The translations under genes and the position numbers were made by a program. Under the pieces are notes generated by a model, which was given only the letters and a program-made list of their open reading frames with translations, was not told where the DNA came from and did no database searches. Below are positions 1 to 6,809 of a stretch of 64,000 bases of DNA, in pieces; the stretch's first letter is position 1, and every line of letters starts with the position of its first letter. Where the stretch lies: the NCBI RefSeq assembly GCF_001262505.1, contig NZ_KQ410737.1, forward strand, positions 62,001 to 126,000, given 5' to 3'. This DNA is from Shinella sp. SUS2. GTDB taxonomy: Bacteria > Pseudomonadota > Alphaproteobacteria > Rhizobiales > Rhizobiaceae.

Positions 1-197
1 CCCCGCTGACCTTCGCCAGCCACACCTATGACGACTTTCATCTCCTGATGCCGCTCTACATCTGCCGCCGTTTCGAGGGCACCGCCCATGGCCGCGAGGG
101 GCAGGCGATCAAATGGGTGCGCCCGAAGGCGCTGCGCGACTATCCCATGCCGCCGGCCGACGAGCCGCTCATTCCCTTCCTGATGGACCTTCTCTGA
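1..197 (+). CDS. MutT-type Nudix hydrolase, 3' end only
   Basis: The window opens inside this gene. From base 3 a frame of 64 codons runs to TGA at 195-197. The visible tail (HLLMPLYICRRFEG, then GREGQAIKWVRP and PLIPFLMDLL at the end) has the layout of the C-terminal half of rhizobial MutT/8-oxo-dGTP diphosphatase-like proteins, with the conserved late 'KWV' strand followed by a proline-rich 'YPMPPAD' segment. The Nudix box itself lies outside the window, so the catalytic glutamates cannot be checked. The likely role is sanitising oxidised or non-canonical nucleoside triphosphates. Assignment rests on family resemblance of the tail only. Confidence 0.7.
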   Translation, partial: PLTFASHTYDDFHLLMPLYICRRFEGTAHGREGQAIKWVRPKALRDYPMPPADEPLIPFLMDLL

Positions 198-237
198 ACG
201 GAACGGCAGGGATTTACCCCGTATTTTTCAGTCTCCG

Positions 238-252
238 TTAAGCAATCGTTTA
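238..252. promoter_or_regulatory. CtrA-like site (TTAA-N7-TTTA, 7 of 8)
   Basis: TTAA at 238-241, seven bases, then TTTA at 249-252. This matches the CtrA full-site consensus TTAA-N7-TTAA except for one base. It lies 57 bases upstream of the start at 310 and upstream of the Flp pilin gene, a gene class that CtrA controls in Caulobacter. The motif match is seen directly; binding is inference. Confidence 0.35.
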
Positions 253-309
253 GCACCATGGTTCAAAGATTGGGCCTAACGTTGCAATGAATGCCTACGA
301 GACCCTCAG

Positions 310-627
310 ATGCGTGACGAAGACTTCTGGAAAACCGTTCAGGAGAAGGATTTCACGCCGGCCGGCGATAGCCGGACCGGCGCGCTCAACCTCGCCCTGC
401 TCTTCGGCACCGCCGTCATCGCGCTTGCTCTGGTTCTGACCCCGGTCCTGTCCGCCAAGACCGACAAGCGCATGATGGCGAATGTGCCCGATGAATTCGA
501 CATGATCTCGACGGGCTCGATCCCGTCGGAAGGTGGAAAACGCTATACGGTGCGCCGCAGCGTCCTGCAGGAAATGCCCGGCGCCGTGTGCATCGTGAAC
601 GGTAACGGTGTCAGCAACGGCTGCTGA
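310..627 (+). CDS. Small single-pass membrane protein upstream of Flp pilin
   Basis: A 105-residue protein of unknown function. Residues 1-24 are polar and charged, residues about 25-48 form one hydrophobic segment (LALLFGTAVIALALVLTPVL), and the rest is a periplasm-facing-type domain with two cysteines near the C-terminus (CIVNGNG...NGC). I recognise no named domain. It lies 39 bases upstream of the Flp pilin gene on the same strand, which suggests co-transcription, and a CtrA-like site lies upstream. A role beside the pilin is guilt by association only. No strong Shine-Dalgarno sequence precedes ATG 310. Confidence 0.65.
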   Translation: MRDEDFWKTVQEKDFTPAGDSRTGALNLALLFGTAVIALALVLTPVLSAKTDKRMMANVPDEFDMISTGSIPSEGGKRYTVRRSVLQEMPGAVCIVNGNGVSNGC

Positions 628-666
628 ACGGGCGATACAAATGCGCGACGGGCGCGGGAGAGTGGA

Positions 667-849
667 ATGGTGCTGAAATTGCTGAGATCATTCTGCTCCG
701 ACCGCGCCGGCGGCACGGCTATCGAATACGGGCTCCTGCTGACGCTGATCTCGATTGGCCTGCTGGCAGGTCTCGAAGCCTTCAGCGGCGGCCTCTCGAA
801 CACCCTCACCACGATCTCGAACAGTATGGATTCCGCCGGCAAGGGCTAG
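667..849 (+). CDS. Flp family type IVb pilin
   Basis: A 60-residue prepilin of the Flp/Fap class. A short basic leader (MVLKLLRSFCSDRAG) is followed by the class signature G|xTAIEYG. The expected prepilin-peptidase cut falls between Gly15 and Gly16, putting Glu20 and Tyr21 at +5 and +6 as in processed Flp pilins. The hydrophobic segment LLLTLISIGLLAGL then forms the filament core helix. Flp pilins are exported and assembled by the Tad machinery into adhesive pili. No cpa or tad genes are in the window, so this copy is separated from its assembly genes here. It converges with the methyltransferase gene, five bases away. Confidence 0.9.
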   Translation: MVLKLLRSFCSDRAGGTAIEYGLLLTLISIGLLAGLEAFSGGLSNTLTTISNSMDSAGKG

Positions 850-854
850 CCGGA

Positions 855-1724
855 TCAGTCAGAACCGCCTTGCTTCAGAGCATCGGCGAGGCGCATCGTC
901 GCAGAACCGGGTTTCAACGGCTTCTGCTGGCTTTCGTGCGGTGCCCAGCCCGATACGTAGATGATCGAAAAACTCGCGCGGATACGCCCGTCCGGATCGG
1001 AGAACCGTTCCGCGTAAAGCTCCGCCGCGCGCAGGAACGTGCCGCGCGTCAGCGGCCGGCGGCTGCGGCCGGCGAGTGGATTGGCCATGCCCATGGCCCG
1101 CAGGTCCTTCATCAGCGGAAAGATCGAGTCGTAGCGCACCGTATAGGTCTCCCGGTCCGTCACCGGCAGGGCGAAGCCACCACGCTGCAGAAGCGCGCCG
1201 ACATCGCGCACATCCGGGAAGGGAATGACCCGCGGGCTCGCCCCACCCATGATTTCGCTTTCCGCCGCAAGCAGCACCTCGCGCAGTTCCTGCAGGGTGC
1301 CACTGCCCGGGATGGCCGCAAGAAACAGCCCGTCCGGCTTCAACGCGCGGCGGATCTGCACGAAGACGCCCGGTGTGTCGTTGGTGAGGTGCAGCGCCAG
1401 CGGCGAGACGATGAGGTTGGCCGATTGCGGCTCCAGCGGCACCGTTTCGAGCGGGGAAACCATCAGCGCCTCGTCCGGCGCCGCAAACCGTGCATCGCTC
1501 TCCACCCGCTCCATTGCGTCCACTTTACCCGTCGCGACGATCGCCCGCGCCGTAGCCCCCGTGTGGCCGTGCAGCTCGACCGCCCGCTCGAACCGGCGCT
1601 CGATGACACTGAGCCTTTCGGCAAGTTCCCGCGCCACCACGTCGAGCAGGAAATCCGCCGGCTGGCCGGCAAGCGCGCGCCGCCGGTTCGTGTCGATCAG
1701 GGATTGGTCGAAGAGCGTTTCCAT
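855..1724 (-). CDS. SAM-dependent methyltransferase-fold protein, NDUFAF5/BioC-like
   Basis: A 289-residue protein if started at the ATG ending at 1724 (METLFDQSLI), the form that fits the family. An in-frame start 15 codons upstream, at 1769, is possible. After an N-terminal helical region it shows the later methyltransferase strands: PQSANLIVSPLALHLTNDTP, then the post-motif helix and ALKPDGLFLAAIPG. This pattern is typical of alphaproteobacterial relatives of NDUFAF5, a mitochondrial complex I assembly factor. The expected glycine-rich motif I is weak (AVELHGHTGATA), so SAM binding or methyl transfer should not be assumed. It is divergent from comF. Confidence 0.8.
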   Translation of the reverse strand: METLFDQSLIDTNRRRALAGQPADFLLDVVARELAERLSVIERRFERAVELHGHTGATARAIVATGKVDAMERVESDARFAAPDEALMVSPLETVPLEPQSANLIVSPLALHLTNDTPGVFVQIRRALKPDGLFLAAIPGSGTLQELREVLLAAESEIMGGASPRVIPFPDVRDVGALLQRGGFALPVTDRETYTVRYDSIFPLMKDLRAMGMANPLAGRSRRPLTRGTFLRAAELYAERFSDPDGRIRASFSIIYVSGWAPHESQQKPLKPGSATMRLADALKQGGSD

Positions 1725-1786
1725 GGGAGAGGTCCAGTTCGCAATTCCATTCGCTTTGGCCGCTTGCACCGACTATTGTCAACCGC

Positions 1787-2578
1787 ATGGGCGAAATCGA
1801 GGCCGAAACAACGCCGGCAGTCCCGCTCCGGCTGGCCCTCGTCCGTCGGCTGCGCGATCTTGCGGACGGCGCCCTCGACCTCGTCTATCCGCCGGCCTGC
1901 GCCGGCTGCGGCGTGCTGCTCGGCAGCCGCGCAAGCCTCTGCCCGCACTGCTGGTTGAAGCTCGCCCTGATCGAACGCCCCTATTGCGAGGTGCTCGGCA
2001 CTCCCTTCTCCCACGATCTCGGCCCGGGGATCCTCAGCGCCGACGCCATCGCCAGCCCGCCGCCCTTCGACCGGCTGCGCTCCGTCGCCCTCTACGACGA
2101 CCTTGCCCGTGCACTCGTCCATGCGCTGAAATACCGCGACCGCACCGATCTCGCGCCGATGATGGCGAGGTGGATGCTACGCGCCGGCGACGGCACCGTG
2201 GAGGCCGCACACGCCATCGTTCCCGTTCCCCTGCATCGCTTCCGTCTCCTCTGGCGCAAGTTCAACCAGTCATCGGAGCTTGCCCGCGCACTCGGCGAGT
2301 TGTCCGGCACACCCGTCCTCATTGATGCCGTGCGACGGACGAAACGCACCCGCCGTCAGATCGGCCTCGGGCCCCGCGCCCGCGAGGAGAACGTGCGCGG
2401 GGCCTTCACCGTTACGCCCGAAGGCCGCGAGGCGCTGTTCGGCCGCCGCGTGGTGCTCATCGATGACGTCTATACCACTGGGGCCACCGTTTCGGCCGTC
2501 ACGCGCGCGCTGAAACGGGCGGGTGCTGCCGACATCACCGTTTTGACCTTTGCAAGGGCGCTTCCCGGACCTATATGA
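1787..2578 (+). CDS. comF: ComF family phosphoribosyltransferase-like protein
   Basis: A 263-residue double-domain protein. A zinc-ribbon-like N-terminus carries Cys38, Cys41, Cys52 and Cys55 (CAGC and CPHC pairs). The C-terminal phosphoribosyltransferase domain has the PRPP-binding signature VVLIDDVYTTGAT at about 222-234. ComF is needed for DNA uptake in naturally competent bacteria and is widely conserved elsewhere with an unclear enzymatic role. The gene is divergent from the methyltransferase, and its 3' end abuts the grxC leader. I see nothing else of a competence system nearby, so the physiological role here is unknown. Confidence 0.92.
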   Translation: MGEIEAETTPAVPLRLALVRRLRDLADGALDLVYPPACAGCGVLLGSRASLCPHCWLKLALIERPYCEVLGTPFSHDLGPGILSADAIASPPPFDRLRSVALYDDLARALVHALKYRDRTDLAPMMARWMLRAGDGTVEAAHAIVPVPLHRFRLLWRKFNQSSELARALGELSGTPVLIDAVRRTKRTRRQIGLGPRAREENVRGAFTVTPEGREALFGRRVVLIDDVYTTGATVSAVTRALKRAGAADITVLTFARALPGPI

Positions 2579-2613
2579 AAGATAAGGTTTTCCAAGCTTT
2601 GGAGCAGGAGAAT

Positions 2614-2871
2614 ATGGCTTCGGTCGTCATCTATACGCGTCAGTTCTGTGGCTATTGCAGCGCCGCCAAGAAACTTTTCGAAACCAAGGGCGTGACCTAC
2701 GAGGAGCACGACGCGACCTATGCGCCGGAGATCCGCCAGGAGATGATCAAGCGCGCCAACGGCCGCAGCACCTTCCCGCAGATCTTCATCAATGAACGCC
2801 ATGTCGGCGGCTGTGACGACTTGCATGCCCTGGAGCGCGCCGGCGAACTCGACGCCCTGCTCGCCGCCTGA
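2614..2871 (+). CDS. grxC: Glutaredoxin 3
   Basis: An 85-residue dithiol glutaredoxin. The redox motif is Cys12-Gly-Tyr-Cys15, followed by the cis-proline loop TFPQIF and the glutathione-binding GGCDD turn. The family reduces protein disulfides and glutathione mixed disulfides in the cytosol. I chose the start MASVVIY because AGGAG lies just upstream of ATG 2614; a longer frame opening at 2575 would add 13 residues foreign to the family and overlap comF. It leads a closely spaced run with the amidase (10-base gap), DUF1178 and DUF3291 genes, so the four are probably one transcript. Confidence 0.95.
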   Translation: MASVVIYTRQFCGYCSAAKKLFETKGVTYEEHDATYAPEIRQEMIKRANGRSTFPQIFINERHVGGCDDLHALERAGELDALLAA

Positions 2872-2881
2872 GGAGCATCCC

Positions 2882-3739
2882 ATGACCGTCACGATCGCCG
2901 CCCTCCAGATGTGTTCCGGGACGGATCCCGTCCGCAACGTGGAGGCAATGCGGCGCCTCGTGCGCGAGGCAGCCGCCAAGGGCGCCGTCTACGTCCAGAC
3001 GCCGGAAATGACCGGCGCACTCCAGCGCGACCGCGCGGGACTGCGCGCCATTCTGCGCACGGAGGCCGATGATCTCGTGGTCGCCGCTGCAGCCGAGCTT
3101 GCCGCTGAACTCGGCATTCACCTGCATGTCGGCTCCACCGCCATCGCGCTCGCCGACGGCAAGGTCGCCAATCGCGGCTTCCTGTTCGGCCCTGATGGCG
3201 GGCAGGTCTGCAGCTACGACAAGATCCACATGTTCGATGTCGATCTCGACAACGGCGAGAGCTGGCGCGAAAGCGCGGTCTATTCGCCGGGTTCCGTCGC
3301 GCGCATGGCCGAGCTTCCCTTCGCAAAGCTCGGCTTCGCCATCTGCTACGACGTGCGTTTCCCTGAGCTCTTCAAGCTGCAGGCCCAGGCCGGTGCGGAG
3401 ATCATCTCGGTTCCCGCCGCCTTCACGCGCCAGACCGGCGAAGCCCATTGGGAAACGCTGCTGCGCGCCCGCGCCATCGAAAACGGCGTCTACATCATCG
3501 CCGCCGCACAGGCCGGCGTGCACGAGGATGGTCGGGAGACCTTCGGCCATTCCATGATCATCGATCCCTGGGGGCGCGTCCTGGCCTGCGCCGGCGGCAC
3601 CGGCGAGGCCATCGTGCTTGCCGAGATCGACAGCGCCGCCGTCAAGGCCGCGCATGACAAGATCCCCAACCTGCGCAACGGGCGCACCTTCACGCTTGAA
3701 GCGGCGAAGGCCCCCGCGAAGGGAGGCGTTGCCGCTTGA
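2882..3739 (+). CDS. Carbon-nitrogen hydrolase (Nit-type amidase)
   Basis: A 285-residue nitrilase-superfamily enzyme. The catalytic triad is visible as Glu42 (TPEMTG), Lys114 (YDKIHMFDVDL) and Cys155 (GFAICYDVRFPELF). The KIHMFDVDL segment is characteristic of the Nit1/Nit2 branch, whose members act as omega-amidase or deaminated-glutathione amidase. A metabolite-repair role on deaminated glutathione would suit its place directly after a glutaredoxin gene, but that is inference. The start ATG 2882 follows GAGGAG with good spacing. Its stop codon overlaps the next start as TTGA, indicating translational coupling to the DUF1178 gene. Confidence 0.92.
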   Translation: MTVTIAALQMCSGTDPVRNVEAMRRLVREAAAKGAVYVQTPEMTGALQRDRAGLRAILRTEADDLVVAAAAELAAELGIHLHVGSTAIALADGKVANRGFLFGPDGGQVCSYDKIHMFDVDLDNGESWRESAVYSPGSVARMAELPFAKLGFAICYDVRFPELFKLQAQAGAEIISVPAAFTRQTGEAHWETLLRARAIENGVYIIAAAQAGVHEDGRETFGHSMIIDPWGRVLACAGGTGEAIVLAEIDSAAVKAAHDKIPNLRNGRTFTLEAAKAPAKGGVAA

Positions 3740-4164
3740 TCCGCTACGAGCTTTCCTGTGACAACGGGCACACCTTCGAAGGATGGTTCGGCTCGGCGGA
3801 CGATTTCGACCGCCAGCAGAAGAAGGCGCTCGTCTCCTGTCCCACCTGCGGCTCCAGCCATGTCGCCAAGCGCCTGATGGCGCCCTCCGTCTCGACCGCC
3901 CGCAAGAAAGAGCGCCGCCAGGAGCTCGTGGTGCAGGCCGGCCAGAAGGAGATGATAAACAAGCTTCGCGAAATCGTCTCGACCATCCGCGCCAATTCGG
4001 AGGATGTCGGTGAGCGCTTTCCCGAGGAAGCCCGCAAGATTCACTACGGCGAGGCCGAGCAGCGCGGTCTGATCGGTCGGGCCTCCGCGGAAGAGGTGCG
4101 CGAGTTGCTGGAGGAAGGCGTCGAGGTCGCGCCCCTTCCCGTCCTGCCCGACGAAACCAACTGA
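3736..4164 (+). CDS. DUF1178 family zinc-ribbon-like protein
   Basis: A 142-residue protein. The N-terminal segment has Cys8, His12 (CDNGHTFEGWF) and a second pair Cys35/Cys38 (VSCPTCGS), a likely zinc-ribbon. The rest is a charged helical tail (residues about 55-130). DUF1178 proteins are common in alphaproteobacteria and have no established function. The start codon is TTG at 3736, sharing four bases (TTGA) with the upstream amidase stop, so translation is probably by re-initiation. Its own stop overlaps the next gene as ATGA-type coupling. No in-frame ATG nearby would preserve Cys8, which supports the unusual start. Confidence 0.9.
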   Translation: MIRYELSCDNGHTFEGWFGSADDFDRQQKKALVSCPTCGSSHVAKRLMAPSVSTARKKERRQELVVQAGQKEMINKLREIVSTIRANSEDVGERFPEEARKIHYGEAEQRGLIGRASAEEVRELLEEGVEVAPLPVLPDETN

Positions 4165-4742
4165 TGCGCGGCCATCATCTCGCAATCTACAATTTCGGCC
4201 TGCATATCGACGACTACGAAAGCCCGCGCGTCGAAGGCTTCCGTCTGCGCGAGCCGCTGAATTTCGAGGCCGCGAACCGGGCGGAAGGATTTGCCGGCCG
4301 TTCCGGCTATGACGGCGAGCCGGGGCCGGAAAGCTGGGGCAAAAAGGTCTATCCGCGGTTTATCGCCGGCAGCGGCTTTTTGGATGCCCCTTCCTCACTT
4401 TCACTGTGGGTCAGCCTCGAGGCACTGATGGCCTTCAGCTACAATGGCGTGCATGCCGATGCCCTGAAACACGCCCGCAACTGGAACCAGCGGCAGGCCT
4501 GGCCCGCCCTCGTGCTCTGGTGGGTGGCGGAAGGCGACCTGCCGGTCTGGGCCGATGGCGCCGAACGGCTGGAGCATCTTGCCGATCACGGCCCGACGCC
4601 CCGCGCCTTTACTTTCAAGACACCCTTCTGCCCCGACGGCAAGGCCATTGGCATCGACCGGGAAGGCGTGAAGGCGATTGCCGCACGCAATGCGGCCGGG
4701 CAGGAGGACCTGCTGGCCGTCGCAAAAACGTTGAAGGCCTGA
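4164..4742 (+). CDS. DUF3291 domain protein
   Basis: A 192-residue protein with the DUF3291 layout: HLAIYNFGLH at the start, then an aromatic segment (SLWVSLEALMAFSYNGVHADAL) and PALVLWWVAEGDLP. These are features of the dimeric alpha-beta barrel (antibiotic biosynthesis monooxygenase-like) fold to which DUF3291 belongs. Many members are predicted oxygenase-like or haem-binding proteins, but the function here is unknown. Its ATG overlaps the DUF1178 stop by one base, so it is translationally coupled and probably the last gene of the grxC transcript. It converges with ubiG, 26 bases away. Confidence 0.85.
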   Translation: MRGHHLAIYNFGLHIDDYESPRVEGFRLREPLNFEAANRAEGFAGRSGYDGEPGPESWGKKVYPRFIAGSGFLDAPSSLSLWVSLEALMAFSYNGVHADALKHARNWNQRQAWPALVLWWVAEGDLPVWADGAERLEHLADHGPTPRAFTFKTPFCPDGKAIGIDREGVKAIAARNAAGQEDLLAVAKTLKA

Positions 4743-4768
4743 ACCGAAGACTTTCCTCCGCGCCGGCT

Positions 4769-5518
4769 TCAGGCAGAAGCGCGGCGTGCCACCAGCATGT
4801 AGTTCACATCCATGTCCTTCGACAGGTTCCACTGGTTGGACAGCGGATTGAAGAACACGCCGGTGCGATCCGTCACCGTCAGCCCCGAGGCCGTCAGCGG
4901 CTTTTCGATTTCCTCCGGACGCACCAGCTTTTCGTATTGATGGGTGCCGCGCGGCAGCCAGCGCAGCACGTTCTCCGCGGCAAAGATCGCCAGCGCCGCC
5001 GCTTTCAGCGTGCGGTTGATCGTGGCAACGAACATCATGCCCCCGGGGCGCACCATGGAGGCGCAGGTGGTAAGGAAGAAATCGACGTCGGAAACGTGTT
5101 CGACCACTTCCATGTTGAGCACGACATCGAAGGTCTCGCCGGCTTCCGCCAGTGCCTCGGCGGTCACGGCGCGGTAGTCGACCGGAACGCCACTGCCAGC
5201 CGCATGGGCCCTGGCGATGCCGATGTTCTTTTCCGAGGCATCCGCACCGAGCACATCCGCTCCCATGCGCGCCATCGGCTCGGAGAGCAGGCCGCCGCCG
5301 CAGCCGATATCGAGAATACGCAGGCCCTCGAGCGGGCGATGCGCCGTGGGGTCGCGGCCGAACTGTGCGGAAACGAGATCGCGGACATAGGTGAGGCGGA
5401 CCGGATTGAACTTGTGCAGGGGCCGGAACTTCCCGGCCGGATCCCACCACTCGGCCGCCATCGCCGAAAAGCGGTCGACTTCCGCCTGGTCGATCGTCGT
5501 GCGGGCTGCCTCGCTCAT
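4769..5518 (-). CDS. ubiG: Ubiquinone biosynthesis O-methyltransferase
   Basis: A 249-residue class I SAM methyltransferase. It shows the UbiG hallmarks: EWWDPAGKFRPLHKFNPVR near the N-terminus, motif I LDIGCGGGLLSE at about 69-80, VVEHV, and the late segment GTHQYEKLV...NPLSNQW. It carries out both O-methylation steps of ubiquinone synthesis. I chose ATG 5518 (MSEAAR) because the family N-terminus begins there; the frame is open further upstream but reads as intergenic DNA. From memory, ubiG in many Rhizobiaceae lies beside lysC (aspartate kinase). Here a catabolic cluster on the same strand takes that place. Confidence 0.95.
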   Translation of the reverse strand: MSEAARTTIDQAEVDRFSAMAAEWWDPAGKFRPLHKFNPVRLTYVRDLVSAQFGRDPTAHRPLEGLRILDIGCGGGLLSEPMARMGADVLGADASEKNIGIARAHAAGSGVPVDYRAVTAEALAEAGETFDVVLNMEVVEHVSDVDFFLTTCASMVRPGGMMFVATINRTLKAAALAIFAAENVLRWLPRGTHQYEKLVRPEEIEKPLTASGLTVTDRTGVFFNPLSNQWNLSKDMDVNYMLVARRASA

Positions 5519-5612
5519 GGCTCGTCTCCTTCGCGTCCGTGTCCCCCGTGAAGTCGGCCTCCCCGGCACGGATGTCAAGGGTTGAATGCCGAGGGAGACG
5601 AAGTGAAGCGGC

Positions 5613-6737
5613 TCAGCCGAGCCGCGTCGCGCGGAGCCTATCCTCGTCGAGGATGACACCGAGGCCGGGCGCATCGCCAAGCACCAGCCATCCCCCCTCG
5701 TGCCGCAGCGGCGCCCGCAGCGGATAATCGCGGCGTGCCTCGCTCCATTCCGGCCCGTCATAGGGATATTCGAGAAAGGGAGCATCGCCTGCGCCCGCCG
5801 TCAGATGCGCATTGGCAAGCACGCCGATGCCGTTCGTCCAGGAATGCGGGGTAAAGGCGACACCCGCCTCGCGCGCCTGGAAGGCAAGCCGCCTGCATCC
5901 CGTGATGCCGCCGACCAGCGCCACGTCCGGCTGGATCACATCGAAGGCCCGCTCCTCGATAATGTCGCGGAACTCATAGAGCTCACGCGTCATTTCCCCG
6001 CCCGCGATGCGCACGCTCGTCGCCTCCTTCAAGGCCTTCATGCCCTTGCGGTCGGAGCGGTGCAGCGGCTCCTCCATCCAGTAGACACCGAGCCGTTCCA
6101 GCTCCCGCGCAGCAACGAGCGCGTCCTTGAAGCTCCAGGGGAGCGTCGTGTCCCAGGGCATGCGCCAACCCTGGTTGCAGTCGACCATCAGCTCCAGCCG
6201 GTCGCCGACCCGCGTACGGATCGCCTCCAGTGCCTTCACGTCCGCCCGCCAGCCATCGCGACCACCGGCGGAGGAAGAGAAGCGCACCTTCATCGCCGGA
6301 AAGCCCTCCGCGAGGTAGCGCTCGGCCTGGTCGGCCATGGCGGAAGGCGCACGCAGCACGCCGGAAGAGGCATAGAGCCGTACCCGATCGGCGCGGCCGC
6401 CCAGCATGCGCCAGACCGGCTCGCCCGTCACCTTGCCCGCAAGGTCCCAGAGCGCCAGATCGAGCGGCCAGCAGCGGCCATAGTGGAAATTGATGTGCGA
6501 GAGCACTTCATAGTGCCGTTCGAGATGGCGCGGATCCTCGCCGATGAACAGGTCCTCATGCCCCTCGAACCCCTTCATCAGATCACCCGAGCCGACCCCT
6601 TCGCGGCCGTCTTCATCGCGCACACGCACGATCGTCACATCGAAATACCGGCGCGGGCGCCCGTCCCAGCTTGCCTTGAACGGCGGATCGAGCGGCAGCC
6701 GGTGATGGCTGATGCCAATGGAAACGATCTTGCTCAT
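5613..6737 (-). CDS. Mandelate racemase/muconate-lactonizing family dehydratase
   Basis: A 374-residue enolase-superfamily enzyme with the N-terminal capping domain and a C-terminal barrel. Active-site residues are readable: Lys150-x-Arg152 (MKVRF), metal ligands Asp186 (VDCN), Glu222 (MEEP) and Glu248 (GGE), and the general-base pair Asp271 (QPDVA) and His298 (TPHSW). The His-Asp dyad places it in the mandelate racemase subgroup, whose members are mostly acid-sugar dehydratases or racemases. The substrate cannot be told from sequence. A strong GGGGAGG precedes ATG 6737. It is the last gene of a three-gene set with an aldehyde and an alcohol dehydrogenase. Confidence 0.88.
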   Translation of the reverse strand: MSKIVSIGISHHRLPLDPPFKASWDGRPRRYFDVTIVRVRDEDGREGVGSGDLMKGFEGHEDLFIGEDPRHLERHYEVLSHINFHYGRCWPLDLALWDLAGKVTGEPVWRMLGGRADRVRLYASSGVLRAPSAMADQAERYLAEGFPAMKVRFSSSAGGRDGWRADVKALEAIRTRVGDRLELMVDCNQGWRMPWDTTLPWSFKDALVAARELERLGVYWMEEPLHRSDRKGMKALKEATSVRIAGGEMTRELYEFRDIIEERAFDVIQPDVALVGGITGCRRLAFQAREAGVAFTPHSWTNGIGVLANAHLTAGAGDAPFLEYPYDGPEWSEARRDYPLRAPLRHEGGWLVLGDAPGLGVILDEDRLRATRLG

Positions 6738-6750
6738 GTGCCCCTCCCCG

Positions 6751-6797
6751 AGAGCAATTCCTGGAACGGCGCACAGCCTTCTTCCAGAGCGTTTGCC
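6751..6797. repeat. Degenerate rhizobial intergenic palindromic repeat
   Basis: An imperfect inverted repeat between the aldehyde dehydrogenase and the dehydratase genes. It begins AGAGCAATTCCTGGAA and ends TTCCAGAGCGTTTGC. The left arm matches the element at 14911-14958 and the palindrome at 37280-37308. The dispersed placement and shared arm sequence suggest one repeat family. Confidence 0.45.
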
Positions 6798-6809
6798 AAA
6801 CCAAGAGCC

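Noticed and set aside
1787..2578. Part of a natural competence or defence system
   Set aside because: ComF is widely conserved in non-competent bacteria, and no other uptake or defence genes lie nearby.
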